Part shown: positions 11,833-23,840 of the stretch, piece by piece | How the letters are laid out: each line of letters opens with the position of its first letter | Position numbering within the stretch: position 1 is the first letter of the stretch | DNA from: Blastomyces gilchristii SLH14081 | Taxonomy: Eukaryota > Ascomycota > Eurotiomycetes > Onygenales > Ajellomycetaceae | Reading direction: 5' to 3' | Assembly (NCBI RefSeq): GCF_000003855.2 | Contig: NW_003101671.1 | Coordinates: forward strand, 531,817 to 595,816 | DNA: 64,000 nucleotides | Notes under the pieces: model-generated | What the model was told of the DNA's origin: nothing | The model's input: the letters and a program-made list of their open reading frames with translations, nothing else | The model's database searches: none | Made by a program: the position numbers and the translations under genes

Positions 11833-14800
11833 TCATATATTCACAGATGTTTCAGATGCTTCATCCTCTATTATCTTCACAATTAAACTGATATGAACAG
11901 TCAAATTTAACTCTGAATTTCTTTTTCTTCTGTAATCTGACTCATATACAAGTCTGCTACTCTGAGACTGCTCTTTGTCACATTGTATCTGCTGTCTGCA
12001 GTGCATTATCATACAATCAGCTACAGTCTCATCACTTATTAAAATGTAACATTTATCTGATTTCTTCATTGCTTTTCATTCTTTTCTTATAATTATGAAA
12101 AGATCAGAATAAGTGAGATCATCTGATTTATAAGCATCTATGATTTCTCTTACTTTATAAGACTTTTCAATTATAAGTCTCTTCTTTTTTAATACTAATA
12201 ATAGTGCTGTAGATAATTATAATCTGCTCAGATCTTACATCTTCATCTTTATAAAATATGAATTATTTATCAAGTTGTATAAGATCTGTTTCTCTGATTT
12301 CTTCAATGCATATATTCTCAGAGAATGTGATTTGAGTATTTTATAGAGCTCAAATCATCTAGATTGAAACTTCTCAAAACTCTTATTATATATAAGAACT
12401 CATATTCTCATCTTAAGACTCAATTTCTTAACTAGTGAGTCTCATATTCTTTTCAATTGAATTGCTCAGTTCAGAAGTAACTTGTTAGCTTTTGCACATG
12501 CATGACTGATCTCTTTCAATCTTGATTCTATGTCTGCAACTGCTGTGTCTACAACTGCTACTACTGCATTCATAACTACTGTTTCTGCTGCATTTATAAC
12601 TGTTGCATTTACAACTGCTGTTCTCTTTCTCATCTTTTTCAAAGCATTCTCCGAGATACGCGGATGCAGTTCATACAACAGATAGAATGATAAACACTTG
12701 AAGACTGTATGCTGTCAAATTCATGTGACTAATAGCATCTGATCAAGATATTCATCTCATAGTTATATAGACTTATTCACTAGATATTTCATTAGCATGT
12801 TACTCAAGATTTTATTCAAGTATTTCATCTTCTCATTTATCTGTGAGTGATATAATGTTGTTCTACAATGTCTTATCTGTAACTGGCTTATAAAATATCT
12901 TATCACTTCTTTTACAAGGTTCACATCATAATCAGTTAGAATCTCATATAGCATTTCATAGTTAATATAGATCTCATTATATAGAAACTTCATCATTATC
13001 TTCTCTATTATCTCTGAAACTGCTTTCACAACTGATCAGTCAGTAGCATAGTCAATAGCAGTGATTATTTAGCAATTTTCATTTGATGTTCATAGTAATA
13101 TATCTATGAGATTCATCTCTTATCATTTAAACAGTTGTATTGTATATTTCATCTGATATTATACTTTCTCATATTCTAATCCTTTCTTAGATTCTTTTGC
13201 AACCTGATAATTCAGGCACTTGTAAGTGTACATCTGAATGTCCTCAGTCATGCTTGATCAGTATACTCTTGATTTGAGTATACTCATGAGTTCAGAACTT
13301 TCTAAGTGACTGAATTCCTTGTACATGTGAGTCATTAAGTCATGTCTAAATAAATATTCTAGATAGAGAGCTTCTGCATATTCTAGATCACAGTAAAGCA
13401 TAACATTATTTTTTAATTTTCTCAGCTTGAAGTTCCGAAGTATCTCTTCTATCACTTTTACAAGATACTTATTATTCAGTATCTTGTCATTCTTCAAGTA
13501 AGAGATCATTGTATTTACTCATTCTGATTTCTTACATTCTCTTAGTGTGTTTAATGTGAACCTTTCTTGTATCTGATTTATAGAACTCTCACTCATGAAA
13601 TCAGGTCTGTAACTGATTGCATCAGATATCACAGTATCTGATTTCTTTCAGTGTTTAATGTGAAGATTATATACTTAAAACTCTGAGATTCAATATACTA
13701 AATATTTGAAAGATTTTATTATTGATTGTAAATAGACAAGGCTTTCATAATTTATAATCACTGTTGTTATATATCTGTTGTTGATATATCTATCTTATAA
13801 TATCAGTATGTGTTTGATTACTAGCAATTTCTTTTTATACACTGAGTAATTGAGCTCAGCATCTGATAGTTTTCTATTATTATACATTATCAGATACAGC
13901 TTGTCATTCTTACTCATCTGCAGAAGAGTGTCTCTGATAGCTCATTCAGATGCATTTATCTTAATATAGAAAGATTTATTATGATCTGATTAAATAAGCA
14001 CTAAGAATGTTATCACATATTTTCTCAGTGTGAGAAAGACCTCTTCACACACAGTATTTCAGATAATTGAATAAAACTTCTTCTTTCACAGATTTGCATC
14101 TGTTTCTCTTAAGAGATCTGAGAGTGATACAGATATTCATATAAAATTCTTGATAAATCTGCAGTAATATGAGATCAACTTAAGAAACTATTATATATAA
14201 TATACATTTCTTGACTGTAATAAATTCACTATGACATTCAATTTCTCTGAAATAAGATATATACAGTCATCACTCACTATATATTCTATAAACTTCAACT
14301 CTTCTATTTCAAACACTTACTTTGTTGATTTGATGTAGAGCTTATACTCTGTCAGAGTTAGACTGACCGTGTGACCGTGTCTGGGACCAGGACCAGATTT
14401 TTTGATAGTCTCATTACCAATTCGACTGATCCCATTACACGGTTTTAACATTAGATAGTAGTCTCATACTGTCCCAGTGAGACTTACTGTCTACTCTTGT
14501 CACATTTTCCAAATGGGACCATGATTTCCACTTCTCAATTTAAATTATTTTTATTGCTTTAAATGACTTTAAATCTCATTTGAGTGTTACCAAAAAGCGT
14601 TACTTTTTAAAAAATTAAAAATAGTCTAAAAAAAACCTTAAAATGTCTAAAAATAGTAACTTTATGCCAAGAATGGGACTAAATGGGACCAAATGAGACC
14701 ACTTTCTCATTTTTTTCAAGTCATGGTTTCATTTTAAGATCTGATATATAGTCACTTTACATGTTTTTTTGATAGCCAGTCCCAGCGGGATTCACGCCAA

Positions 14801-16060
14801 GAAATGTATGGGACCAGACCAAATGGGACCAAACATGAAATTCATGGTCCCGGCGGCCAGTCTAGTCAGAGTTATAAGTACTCTATCAAGATACTTCAGA
14901 TATTCATTGTATAAATTTGAGAAGACTAGAATGTTATTCAGATATACAAGATATGAGATTTCATTCTGTTTATGAAGAATCATATTCATCATCATTTAAA
15001 AGATAGCAGGCACATTTATCAGATTAAATAATATTGTCAGAAATTTGAACTTTCTTCATTATATATTAAACATAGTTCACAGTACTGATAGTTTATCTAC
15101 ACAGATCTGTTAATATTCTGAGAGAAGATTAATCTTCAATAGATATCAGACATTTTTAACTGTATTCAACTGTTGTTAAATTCATGATAATAAGTATCTG
15201 TTCTTGATTATAAGCTTATTAAGTGCTTAATAATTAATACACATTTATCACTTCTCACCCACCTTTTTCATGAATAGAACTGGGAAGTCTCACATACTTG
15301 ATAAGAGTTATATAAGACTATATTCTAGAAGGTCTGTGATCTGACACTTCTGTTCTTCAAGATGTGTTTGTAACAGAGAATATGCATTTTGATTAACTGA
15401 TTTCACATCTCTCATATCAATCTCATGTGTAAATCCTCATTTCAGCAGCAATTCTGATGAAAGATCTGTTTAAAAGATCTTCTTATACTTCTTTAGAAGT
15501 TTCTTCATACACTTGTTCTTCTGTATATTCTTTATCTTGATTTTCTCTGCTTTCAGATTCTGTATAATATACAGAATACTTTCAGATGAGATCTTATAAA
15601 TCATTCTCTTTACTTATTGATGCATAAGTTGATTTAACTCTTCTATATCAGAGATATGAAATGTTCTTCTTATATCAGTTAATAGAATTGTATGAACTGT
15701 TTTCTTTCTATCAGTTAACTGTATATAGTATGTACATCATTGAATCTGCAGATTGAATCTTTGAAATCAATTAAGTCTGAGAATAAGAGTATATTTCACA
15801 TTCTACAGCTCTCATACTCAAAGATAGCAAGATCATTCTTCAAAGTACAAGAAAACTCTTACTCTTACAGATGATATTAAATATCAGTTATCAGATAATC
15901 TTATACATCAGAAATTCTTCACTCAGTAAACTTCTTTTAGTCTTCAGATTATATAATTACTAATATATTATATAGAAGCTTCTGTATCTGCTAATACTTT
16001 TGCAATTATCTCTTAATTCTTATTCAAGTGCTCTCTATACATTAATATTTTAAGCTTTAA
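11833..16060 (-). pseudogene. Gypsy family 2 copy E pol (interrupted by MITE)
   Basis: Polyprotein remnant on the minus strand. From high to low coordinates: protease region (about 15950-16050), RT (NEISYLVYLNNILVFSN near 14900-14980; the catalytic DD has become NN), RNase H (about 13750-14000), and the integrase HHCC zinc domain (HDLMTHMYKEFSHLESSELM near 13270-13350). The integrase core follows (KAVSEIIEKIMMKFLYNEIY and LTDYDVNL near 12900-13030), then an Ala/Thr/Val-rich insert and a Lys/Arg-rich C-terminal extension ending at 11833. In the core motif NGKMEH the catalytic Glu reads Lys. A 506 bp MITE interrupts the region at 14359-14864. Confidence 0.88.
14359..14864 (-). mobile_element. 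hAT-like MITE, copy 2 (506 bp)
   Basis: The same element as at 3990-4495, inserted in opposite orientation and with exactly the same length. Its 8 bp duplication, GTCAGAGT, lies at 14351-14358 and 14865-14872. The uninterrupted site is visible in Gypsy family 2 copy F near 39725 (CTGTCAGAGTTATAAG). It retains more CC/GG than copy 1, so it is closer to the source sequence. It has no coding capacity. Confidence 0.93.
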
Positions 16061-16950
16061 GACATTGAGATGAGTGTTCATTTCTTCATTCTCACTTATA
16101 CTTTACTCAGAAGCCTGCTTTCTCTTAACATTCACCGAATTCAGAGAATTATCTAACACAGACATCTCTTTCACTTTGAAGACTTTTTATAGAATATCAG
16201 TGAGTGTCTCTGAGCTCACTAATTCTACTAGTTTTTTAACTCTCTCATTTTTCTTAACTATACACACTATATGTAATTCTTTGTATCATGATTTTAATGT
16301 CTGCAGTTGAAGCAAGCTTGATACTCATAATATCAAGATTTTCACTCAGAGAATTTCTTTTTCAGAGAATTCAGCACTTTAATAATAATATTCAAATCTA
16401 GATTCATCATATTCAGATATATAACTTATATTATAGAAGTCTAATTACTCATTCTCTGCTAAGATATACTTAATTACAGTATTTTCTGTTACAATTGACT
16501 CACTTATTTCTGTATAATGAGAATATTATATACTTCTTTTACTGTATTTGATTACAAGTTTAAGTATTTTCATTTCACTCTCAACTTAGGTATAAGATTA
16601 TGAATGAAGATCTGTAAATAGAAAGATGTTAAAAGCTCTTCATTTAATATAAGATAGTATAAACTGAACTATGTGAAGTATAATATAAGATTATTCACTT
16701 ATCTATACTCAGTGAAGTGTTTATAATACTTATCTTATATATTCACTTTCTCAAAGTTGTGTAAGATTCATTTGAAAAACTTATTTCATATTTATGAAAA
16801 TGAATATTGTTTCAGATCTGTGAGATTTATCTTTTTATTAATTATTTATAATAACTTCACTTTTCTATGTAAAAACACAGCAGATCTTATTATTATTATT
16901 ATTATTATTCTTCAATTATAGATGTATGCAGTCAGAGACTATGACATCTA

Positions 16951-16973
16951 CCTGAGAACTTTTAGTTCTCAGG
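16951..16973 (-). other. LINE B 3' UTR stem-loop
   Basis: The same 10 bp perfect hairpin with 3 nt loop as in LINE copies A, C and D, about 40 bp from the TAA-repeat tail at 16890-16909. Confidence 0.8.
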
Positions 16974-17282
16974 GTTTTTCCTATGTCTGTAAAGTTAACT
17001 ATTATACATTCATCAATTTCAGATATGCAAGATCAGAAAATTCCAGCTCAGAATACAAAAACTGTTTACAAATTGCAGTCTTTTAACATCTTTTGATACT
17101 TTGAAACCATTTGACAATATCATGGCAAAGGAAAAGAGAAAAAGAACACAGTCTCAAAGATAGACACATTAAATAGATAGTATAGAAAGAAATTGAAAGA
17201 AAAAGATAAAGAAAAACATAAAGTAAAGAGAGACTATAACAAAACAAATTATTAAAAGAGAGTGTATAGCTGTTTTAACAGA

Positions 17283-18875
17283 CTATATCTGATTAATTCC
17301 CTTCTCTTCATATTCAGATAATTCTGAATTTAGTCATTTTCTTGTAGCTGCTTGAGTTTCTGATAGAAAGTCTATTAAGTATTTAATTCCTGTCTCAGTT
17401 GAGAATAAGAATCTCATATTTAATTGATTTAGATCATACTTCTCTTTCAATCTATCTCTGAGACTATTGTATAATACACAGTGCATTACAATATACTCAG
17501 AATTCTCATTTATATTGCAGAATGAGCATTCTATTGAGTCAAATCTATCATCAAATCTTTGTATATAAGATTTGAAATAGCCATGTCCTAGTTTCAGCTG
17601 TATTATAGATGAGAATATTTTCTTTTTACATTTAATTGAATAAGATTTCTACTTGGGTTTTGTTTCAAATCTTGAATAATGTATACTCTTCTTTTGTTTC
17701 TGCCAGCTTTCATTTCACTTATCTAAATAAGATTCTTTTATTTTTCTCTTTATAAAAGATCAGAACATAATTTTTTGAATAGATCTGCTTAATTCTGCAC
17801 TCTTTTTTACAGCTGAATCAGCCAATTCATTGTCATGAATATTCATATAAGTAGGAACTCAGTATAGATGAATTATCAGCTTTAATGTTCTTCTCTTTTG
17901 AATTTTCAAAACAGAGTTTAAGATCAGTTCAAGATTCATTTGATTATTATGAATCTGACTATTTCTAAGTCTTTTTAAAGCAGCTTGACTATCAGAGAAT
18001 ATTTATATCTCTTTCAAACAATTTCCTCTTTTATGAGATTTTATTTCAATGAGTTTGAAAGCTTTCACTATTATAAATAGTTCAGCATCAAAGACTTCAC
18101 ATTCACAGTCTAGATTTCAGAAATCTGAGATAAAATTGATATTATCTTCAGTATAAACAATATCTGCATCTAATCTATTCAAGTTCTCATTTTTTGAGTC
18201 ATCTGAATAAATCAGAATAGAGTCTTTTATATTAATTATAGAAATTCTCTTCAAATACTGTATATATTCTTTCTCTTTTAATAGTTCACTTATTTATAAG
18301 TCTATAAGAGATTCAAGCTTTTCTCTTCAGAGTAATAACTTCTCATGATCAACTTTTTCAACATTTAAAGAAGAAAATTGATTTTTAATCAGAGAGTATA
18401 GTCTGTATAGTTGAGAAGACATTTTCTTTGAAGAATTATTTTCATTTCAATCAAGAAATCTATTTCAATTCAGTTCATTTTCAGAGTTAATTGATAGAAA
18501 TGAAGAAGAGACTCTTTCTCTGATTATATGATTTAAGCTCATCTTTATAACTCTCAGAGCATAGTTTATACAGGCCTTTTCAAATCTAATAGCAGAAGAA
18601 GGAATTGAAGCTTCAATTTTCATTACTTTAATAGAAGATGATTTAAATGCTCTCAGAATTCTTCTCAAGACTCTGTTTTGCAGACTTTGAAAGAGTTCAG
18701 TGAAATTCTCTTGATTATTTCATCAAACTTGAACTTCATAATCAGCTACTGATGTAATACAGACTATATATAACTGTCTCATAGCCTGAAAGGATAGACC
18801 CCTCTCTGTATTTAATAGTCTGATTATGTTGTTCAATAGTCTTTCTGTCTTGACAGTTCTTTGTTGAATGTGACT
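17283..18875 (-). pseudogene. LINE B ORF2 3' half (post-RT region, RNase H, zinc finger)
   Basis: Minus-strand remnant of LINE ORF2 inside the chimera. It begins at the sequence TCACATTCAAC (18869-18879), which in LINE C (about 29368) is mid-ORF2, downstream of the RT catalytic site. It includes the conserved block RRILRAFKSSSIKVMKIEAS (near 18600-18668), RNase H (about 17800-18200) and the terminal Cys/His finger (about 17480-17530). The stop is at 17283-17285. It lacks ORF1, endonuclease and RT core, so it could only have moved in trans. Confidence 0.88.
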
Positions 18876-19542
18876 ACGGGTGCTAGCCACCCGCAGGATG
18901 CATCTTAAGCTAATTACATTTAACCCTCTATAATTAACTGATCACCGTGTCTGTCCTCTCGGGCCAATCACTAATTTCCAGGGATGTTAGTTAGTGGCTG
19001 CCACCGCCCACTTGGTGGTGTACACACCAAGCTTCCGGTTGCTGATCTCGGCCCCATTAGATGCCCATAGGCCTACCAATCAGCTGTCGTGGCCTCACCC
19101 TGTGTTAGGGACTAACCATAGGCTTGATGACTGCAGTCCTCCCTGCCAGTATTAGGGGTTGGCAGTGAGCTTGCAGGCTCTAGCCTATCAGGGTGCTCTG
19201 TCTAGGGCCTAGATGCATGTCTAGGCCTGCTAGTCAGGTGGTTTTCAAAATCATTCTCTGTATTTGAGGGGGAGCTAGGCTCTGATGACAGCCCTAGTTA
19301 GGGACTTGCTTAAGTAGTGTATAATCACTACATTAGGCTTGACTCTATATCATTAGAACCTTGACAGGTGCACAGTAGAATAGTGGGACATTGACATCCC
19401 ATGCCAGCCCTGATGGGTGTTCGCAGGATCTTGCTTAACTAGTGGCTTGGCTTGCAGTAGAGAGTTCTACCCTGCACCAAGCCTTACTAATTAGGCTCAG
19501 CCCCTATTACATGGGGGCTTTCATGGGTAAGAAGTGGCAGGT
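18876..19542 (-). mobile_element. SINE-like GC-rich body, non-coding
   Basis: About 670 bp of mixed composition, rich in CTAG, CCTAG and GGC words, in clear contrast to its AT-rich surroundings. I found no plausible open frame on either strand. It directly follows the tRNA-like head and ends where LINE sequence starts, so it is best read as the body of a tRNA-derived SINE or other pol III-type repeat. Its low mutation load may mean it was not duplicated widely enough, at sufficient length, to be a RIP target. Confidence 0.6.
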
Positions 19543-19622
19543 GCCAGCAGTGGGATTTGAACCCACACACCCCTAATGTGTGCGGCCTTGGTTACCAGTC
19601 TTACCAACTGGGCCACGCTGGC
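19543..19622 (-). other. tRNA-like head with pol III A and B boxes
   Basis: Read on the minus strand it starts GCCAGCG and ends TGCTGGC, a 7 bp acceptor-like stem (one G-T pair). TGGCCCAGTTGG fits the A-box consensus. GGTTCAAATCC fits the B box, and TGGG/CCCA closes a T arm. A further stem, CACAC/GTGTG, encloses the 7 nt loop ATTAGGG. Extra bases between the D arm and this stem make it non-canonical, and the anticodon is unclear (TAG if that loop is used). It sits exactly at the 5' end of the inserted chimera, so it is a retroelement promoter and not a working tRNA gene. Confidence 0.7.
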
Positions 19623-20042
19623 TCAGCAGATCTTAAGACTTGTTGAAATTTCATTAACTATCTATCTATAAGTTTATGTTCAATTCAATAATATAATCAT
19701 ATCTGACTTAGCTAGCTGATTACAGTATCATTTTTTCAGTTGTTATTAAAACTTAATAATTTCAGCAGATCTCTTAACTTGATATATTTCATACTTAAAT
19801 TCTCATCATGTGTAGCAGTCTCAGATAATATATACACTTCTGAAGAGATTATGAATAATTATGATAAGATCTTCAGATTCAGTATAATTATCTATCTGTA
19901 TAAATATTTAATCTTCTGTTGCAGGTCTATAATCTGATTTTCTCTATTCTTATTAATAGTAATAATTGTATCAGCAAAGCTCTTCATAGTAAATACTTAA
20001 TCTACAGTGAATATCAATTGTTACTTAACTTCTGTCTCAGTC

Positions 20043-20299
20043 TGTAAGAAATCCCGCTTCTCGCGAATTCTTTACCTCTATTTCTATCTCTTGTGTAATT
20101 AATAGAGTTAGCGGCTCTTGGCTACACACAACTATATAGACTGAAGTTCACAAATACTATTTATAACTCAGCTTAAATGCTATTATATATTAACTTCTAC
20201 ATTTTATCTTTCTACTGTGAATACTTCTAGTAGTTAACAGTACATATTATATCAAGCTGTAAACACTTGAATAATCATCTGTAAGCACTTATTCTTACA
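20043..20299 (+). repeat. 5' LTR of Gypsy family 3 (257 bp)
   Basis: Starts TGTAAGAAAT and ends ATTCTTACA. It aligns end to end with 63678-63934. A small CpG-bearing island remains near its start (CCCGCTTCTCGCGAATTC, 20049-20066), which in the 3' LTR reads CTCACTTCTTATAGATTC, a clear RIP-type series of transitions. Confidence 0.95.
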
Positions 20300-20331
20300 T
20301 TTTAAGCTCAATCTATCAGTAATCACTTATT

Positions 20332-21700
20332 ATGACTGAAAGAATTAGAAACTTGTATACTTTAATCTCTATGAACTCTACTGCAGACACTCTGAAGCAG
20401 TCATCTGAATTATGAATAACTTTCATGAAAGAAGTCTCAGAGAACTTATCAATTACTTATAGAACATTATTCTCTATATCTGTGACAGAGAAACTCTTCA
20501 AATTCATGAATAAATCAATGTTAGTGAAGAACATTCTTGAGCATCTTCTGTGAAATTAAGCTATTTTTCTATAAGAAATACTTACTGTCTGTAAACACTC
20601 TTGAACTGAGTCTCTAGACATGATCTTCAGAGATATCTATAAACTGAAAAGAAACTTTCTTAAGCTGTGAACACTTAAGATCACTTACTGAATCACAATC
20701 TATAAAAGCTTTTACAAGTTTGTATTTGAAATTGACTCATAAGTCTGACTATATAATATGAAAGATGAAGAAGCTGTTATCTATATAATAACAGATCTCT
20801 ACTACACTGAAGTCAAGAACTGACTGAATTATCTAGAGAATGATTATAAGAGATCTCACTAATCTGTTCTTAAGATTTATCTAGAGAATAAGTTGAAAAA
20901 CTCTGTAAATCAGACAGAGAACATCTGAACTGTAATTATCAATATTAGAAAAAGAGATAAGAAATCTGATGAAGACTACTCACAGCACTTTATAAAATTA
21001 TGATATGAATTGAGATCTGTGAAAACAGAGTTCTGAAATAAGACCTGAATAATGATATTTATAAAGAGACTGAATAAAGATATATAGAACAAGCTCATTG
21101 AGTAAGACACTAAGTTCTTAACTTTGAAGAAACTAATAACTCTTATTCATTACTTACAGATCACTGTAAGAGTCACAGATCTGTGAAAAGTGAATCATTG
21201 ATCAGTTCTGTGAGAATCAGAATAACAGAGAACAGATTTATCAGAGAAAGATAATAAGATATAGAGAGATTTATATCTGACTACTGAGTAGAGAGAGAGA
21301 GCTTCATAAGCTTCTATAAATAGAGTATATAATAGAGAGATTAAGAAAAAGAGTCTCTGCTTTATCTATTCTAAATTAGAATATCTCTGTATAAACTGTT
21401 CAGATAAATTAAAATAGAAATTTAAGAAGTCACAGACAGAGTTAGCAACAGTCTTCTTAAGAGTCTTAAAGCTGATACCTGAATCTGTTACTTTCTTAAT
21501 GAAAATGCTTGCTTATAGAGAGAGACTGTGTCACAGTACTGCTATTTCACAAGTATAAGAAGTATTAATAAACTCAGAATCTCAGATCACTGTAGTGTCT
21601 CTAAAGCTTACAAAGTGAATAACTGAGTGATGAAAACTGAGAATCTGCTCTTATAATAAGCAGGATGTGAGAACTCAGATCTGAGAACTGAGAGACTTAC
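20332..21700 (+). pseudogene. Gypsy family 3 gag
   Basis: From the ATG at 20332, 32 bp after the LTR, a Gag-like frame runs with TGA for Trp (MTERIRNLYTLISMNSTADT...). It contains a capsid-like Trp-rich region (about 20900-21150) and a degraded zinc knuckle at about 21350-21400 (LCFIYSKLEYLCINC), where the second Cys has become Tyr and the His has become Tyr. Both are single transitions. Not functional. Confidence 0.78.
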
Positions 21701-21839
21701 AAGAGTCATCTTTGAATTATAAGATCTCTTCAGAATCTGAAGAAGATTTACAGAAACTGTGATTATCACAGATATCACAGATAATATATACTTGAGACTT
21801 ATATAACTTCAAAGATATAATCTGCACATAGCTGTTCAT

Positions 21840-22656
21840 GAGTCAGGTTTATACTTTCAATCAGTGTTGATAGACTCACTTATAAAGATAGAATCAGTTA
21901 ATACTGTAGAGTTGATTAAAGAAGATAAGCTTATCTATATAATAACTTTATAAATATCTGAGAACTTTACAGTCATGAAAACTGAGCTTCAGATATCAGA
22001 GAAATACTGAGATCTCACAGAGATGTTCAGCTCAGCAAAGACAGCTGAGCTTTCTTCTCACTGTAAGAAGAATCTGATAATAGATTTAATAGAAGAGTAG
22101 AAACTGTTCTGAGAATCAATCTATAAGCTCTTTCATTATGAGACAGAGATCTTGCAGATCTATGTAAAGAAGAATCTGAAGAATAACTTTATCTAATCTT
22201 CACAGATCTTCACAGAAGCCTCTGTGATATTTGTGAAGAAGAAGAATAAAGATTTGAGATTGTGTATAAACTACTACAATCTGAACTTCAAGATAATAAA
22301 GAGTCACTACTCTCTATCTCTGATTGAGAATGTGATCAACTGTCTCATAGAAGCTGTTACATTCATATAACTGAATATAATTAATATATATACATAATTA
22401 TAAATATAGTCTGAGAATGAATGAAAGACTGTCTTTAGAACTGCACTGAGATTATTTAAATATCTAGTAATATCTTTTGATTTGACTAATGTCTTCACAG
22501 TATTTCAGTCTTTCATTAATAAAACACTTCATATATATCTGAATATCTTTATAATAATATATCTGAATAATGTGATGATGTACTCTGTGAAGAAGAAAGA
22601 ACACACTGAGTATATGCAAAGTGTGTTAAAGATCTTAGATAAGATAGAACTATATA
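21840..22656 (+). pseudogene. Gypsy family 3 pol, N-terminal half (protease, start of RT)
   Basis: Shows a protease-like LIDSLIKIESVN (near 21865-21900) and the typical linker before RT (LIIDLIEEWKLFW). RT follows with FIWSSQIFTEASVIFVKKKN and LRLCINYYNLN (near 22190-22290). The catalytic region reads YLNNVMMYS (near 22560-22590), the expected YLDD having become YLNN. The frame is cut inside RT at KIELY by the LINE insertion and resumes at 59287 as ELYIKLIKY. Confidence 0.85.
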
Positions 22657-22657
22657 G

Positions 22658-23840
22658 GTATTACCTCTCTCAATCTGGCTCATTTCTGGCAGAACAATAC
22701 AAAAAGATACCTTGATAACAGCATTCAATACATAATCAGCGGACGACGAGTCAACAGCACATCAACAACTATAAAATCAGTATACTTTAAGGTCTGACTG
22801 AGCCTTTGATCCCTGCACAGTGAGATATATTAAATCTAGTTTTAATATCTCAATATTCAATAGATTCTGCAAGAGATTGAGAACAGCAATACTAGGTTTC
22901 TATTGAATTTGAGAATTAACTCTATATTGATATAATCATTGACAAAGTCTTCTATTTTAAGATATAAATAACCAGTTCCTCTACATCCCGCTGGCAATAT
23001 TTATATTATTATATAGAAACAGACTTATATTCTCTATAATATCAAGACTCTAAAGAGAGAAAGTCTTGATAGAGAGTATACAGTAGTATATATCTTAGCA
23101 GTTTCTATCTCATTCTTCTGCAGCAGTTAATGCAAAAAAAAAAAAAGATCTTAGAAATAGTTTTTTACTTCTCTTGAAAAAGTAAGGTGTTTTTCTCTGG
23201 ATTTTACACAATATTCTTACAAAGAATTAAAAACAGAGCTGTTTTCTATCATAATTGCATATTCTTTTAAGTAAGAATTACTTTTTCAGTGACTGAAGAG
23301 CTTTCATTAATACTTAATTTCTTTTTACACTCTTTATTAACTGATTTGAGTTACACACTTGTTGTGTAAGGAGAATTGAATGATTTAGAATAAAATTAAA
23401 TAGTTTTAAGCACTTTCTCTGCAAAAAATTGATTTAATTTTTGTCAGTTTTTCTCTTAAAAACTGTTATATTATCAGATTTATTATTAATTGATATCATA
23501 CTTTTCCTCACTGTATCTCAAGAAAGAGATTGTAAAGATTTTATTGATTTATCTCAAAAATCAATTTTAGTTTATTAGATTCTCTTCAAAAATCAAACCT
23601 AGTTACTGAACTAGTGTGAAAAAAATCAGGTGTTTTATACATAAAAGTCTTTTATTCTTCTTTTGAAACAGTCTGACCAACTTTTCAATTGAAAACAGAC
23701 TTAGAAATCTCTTAATTGAAACAGTCTGACCAACTTTTCAAAAGAGTTTAATAAATATCTCAATTGAAACAGTCTGATCAACTTTTCATTGAGTGAGAAC
23801 AATAAGTTCAAAAATACACTCAGTTGATATGGAAAAAGAT
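22658..23840 (+). repeat. LINE 5' UTR unit 1 (direct repeat of 24225-25392)
   Basis: Runs from the TSD to the first codons of ORF1 (GATATGGAAAAAGAT) and matches 24225-25392 throughout, with small indels and many transitions. Near its end are three copies of a roughly 60 bp unit containing CAGTCTGACCAACTTTTCA. The equivalent ORF1 start codon is mutated to ATA here. Confidence 0.9.
23640..23795 (+). repeat. Minisatellite in LINE 5' UTR unit 1
   Basis: Three tandem copies of a roughly 60 bp unit with the core AGTCTGACCAACTTTTCA (the third with one C-to-T change), separated by ATTGAAA-type spacers. The same array is in unit 2 at about 25205-25345. It lies directly before ORF1 and could be a promoter or enhancer array. 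Confidence 0.75.

Larger units (their letters stand above)
16890..19623 (-). mobile_element. Chimeric element B: tRNA-like head, GC-rich body, LINE 3' part
   Basis: One insertion of 2734 bp flanked by the 12 bp duplication CAGCAGATCTTA (16878-16889 and 19624-19635). The empty site is seen in copy F near 41739. In its own direction (minus strand) it starts at the first bases of a tRNA-like sequence (19622). It continues through a GC-rich non-coding body to 18876, then switches to LINE sequence from the middle of ORF2 and ends with the LINE 3' UTR and a TAA-repeat tail. A single TSD shows it integrated as one molecule. Template switching between a SINE-like RNA and LINE RNA is the simplest explanation. 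The LINE part is RIP-mutated and the body is largely spared. Confidence 0.85.
16061..20042 (-). pseudogene. Gypsy family 2 copy E gag (interrupted)
   Basis: Gag remnant on the minus strand, present at 19624-20042 and 16061-16889 and continuing beyond the Gypsy family 3 insertion at 63935-64000. Its sequence parallels copy G (gag from 50604): coiled-coil-like N-terminal half, capsid-like region, then a Cys/His block near 16270-16330 (YCEHQACFNCRC in the other copies). The chimeric LINE element interrupts it at 16890-19623. Numerous RIP-type stops. Confidence 0.75.

Noticed and set aside
19543..19622. Functional tRNA gene
   Set aside because: Extra bases between the D arm and the next stem, an unclear anticodon and its exact position at the 5' end of an inserted retroelement argue for a tRNA-derived promoter.
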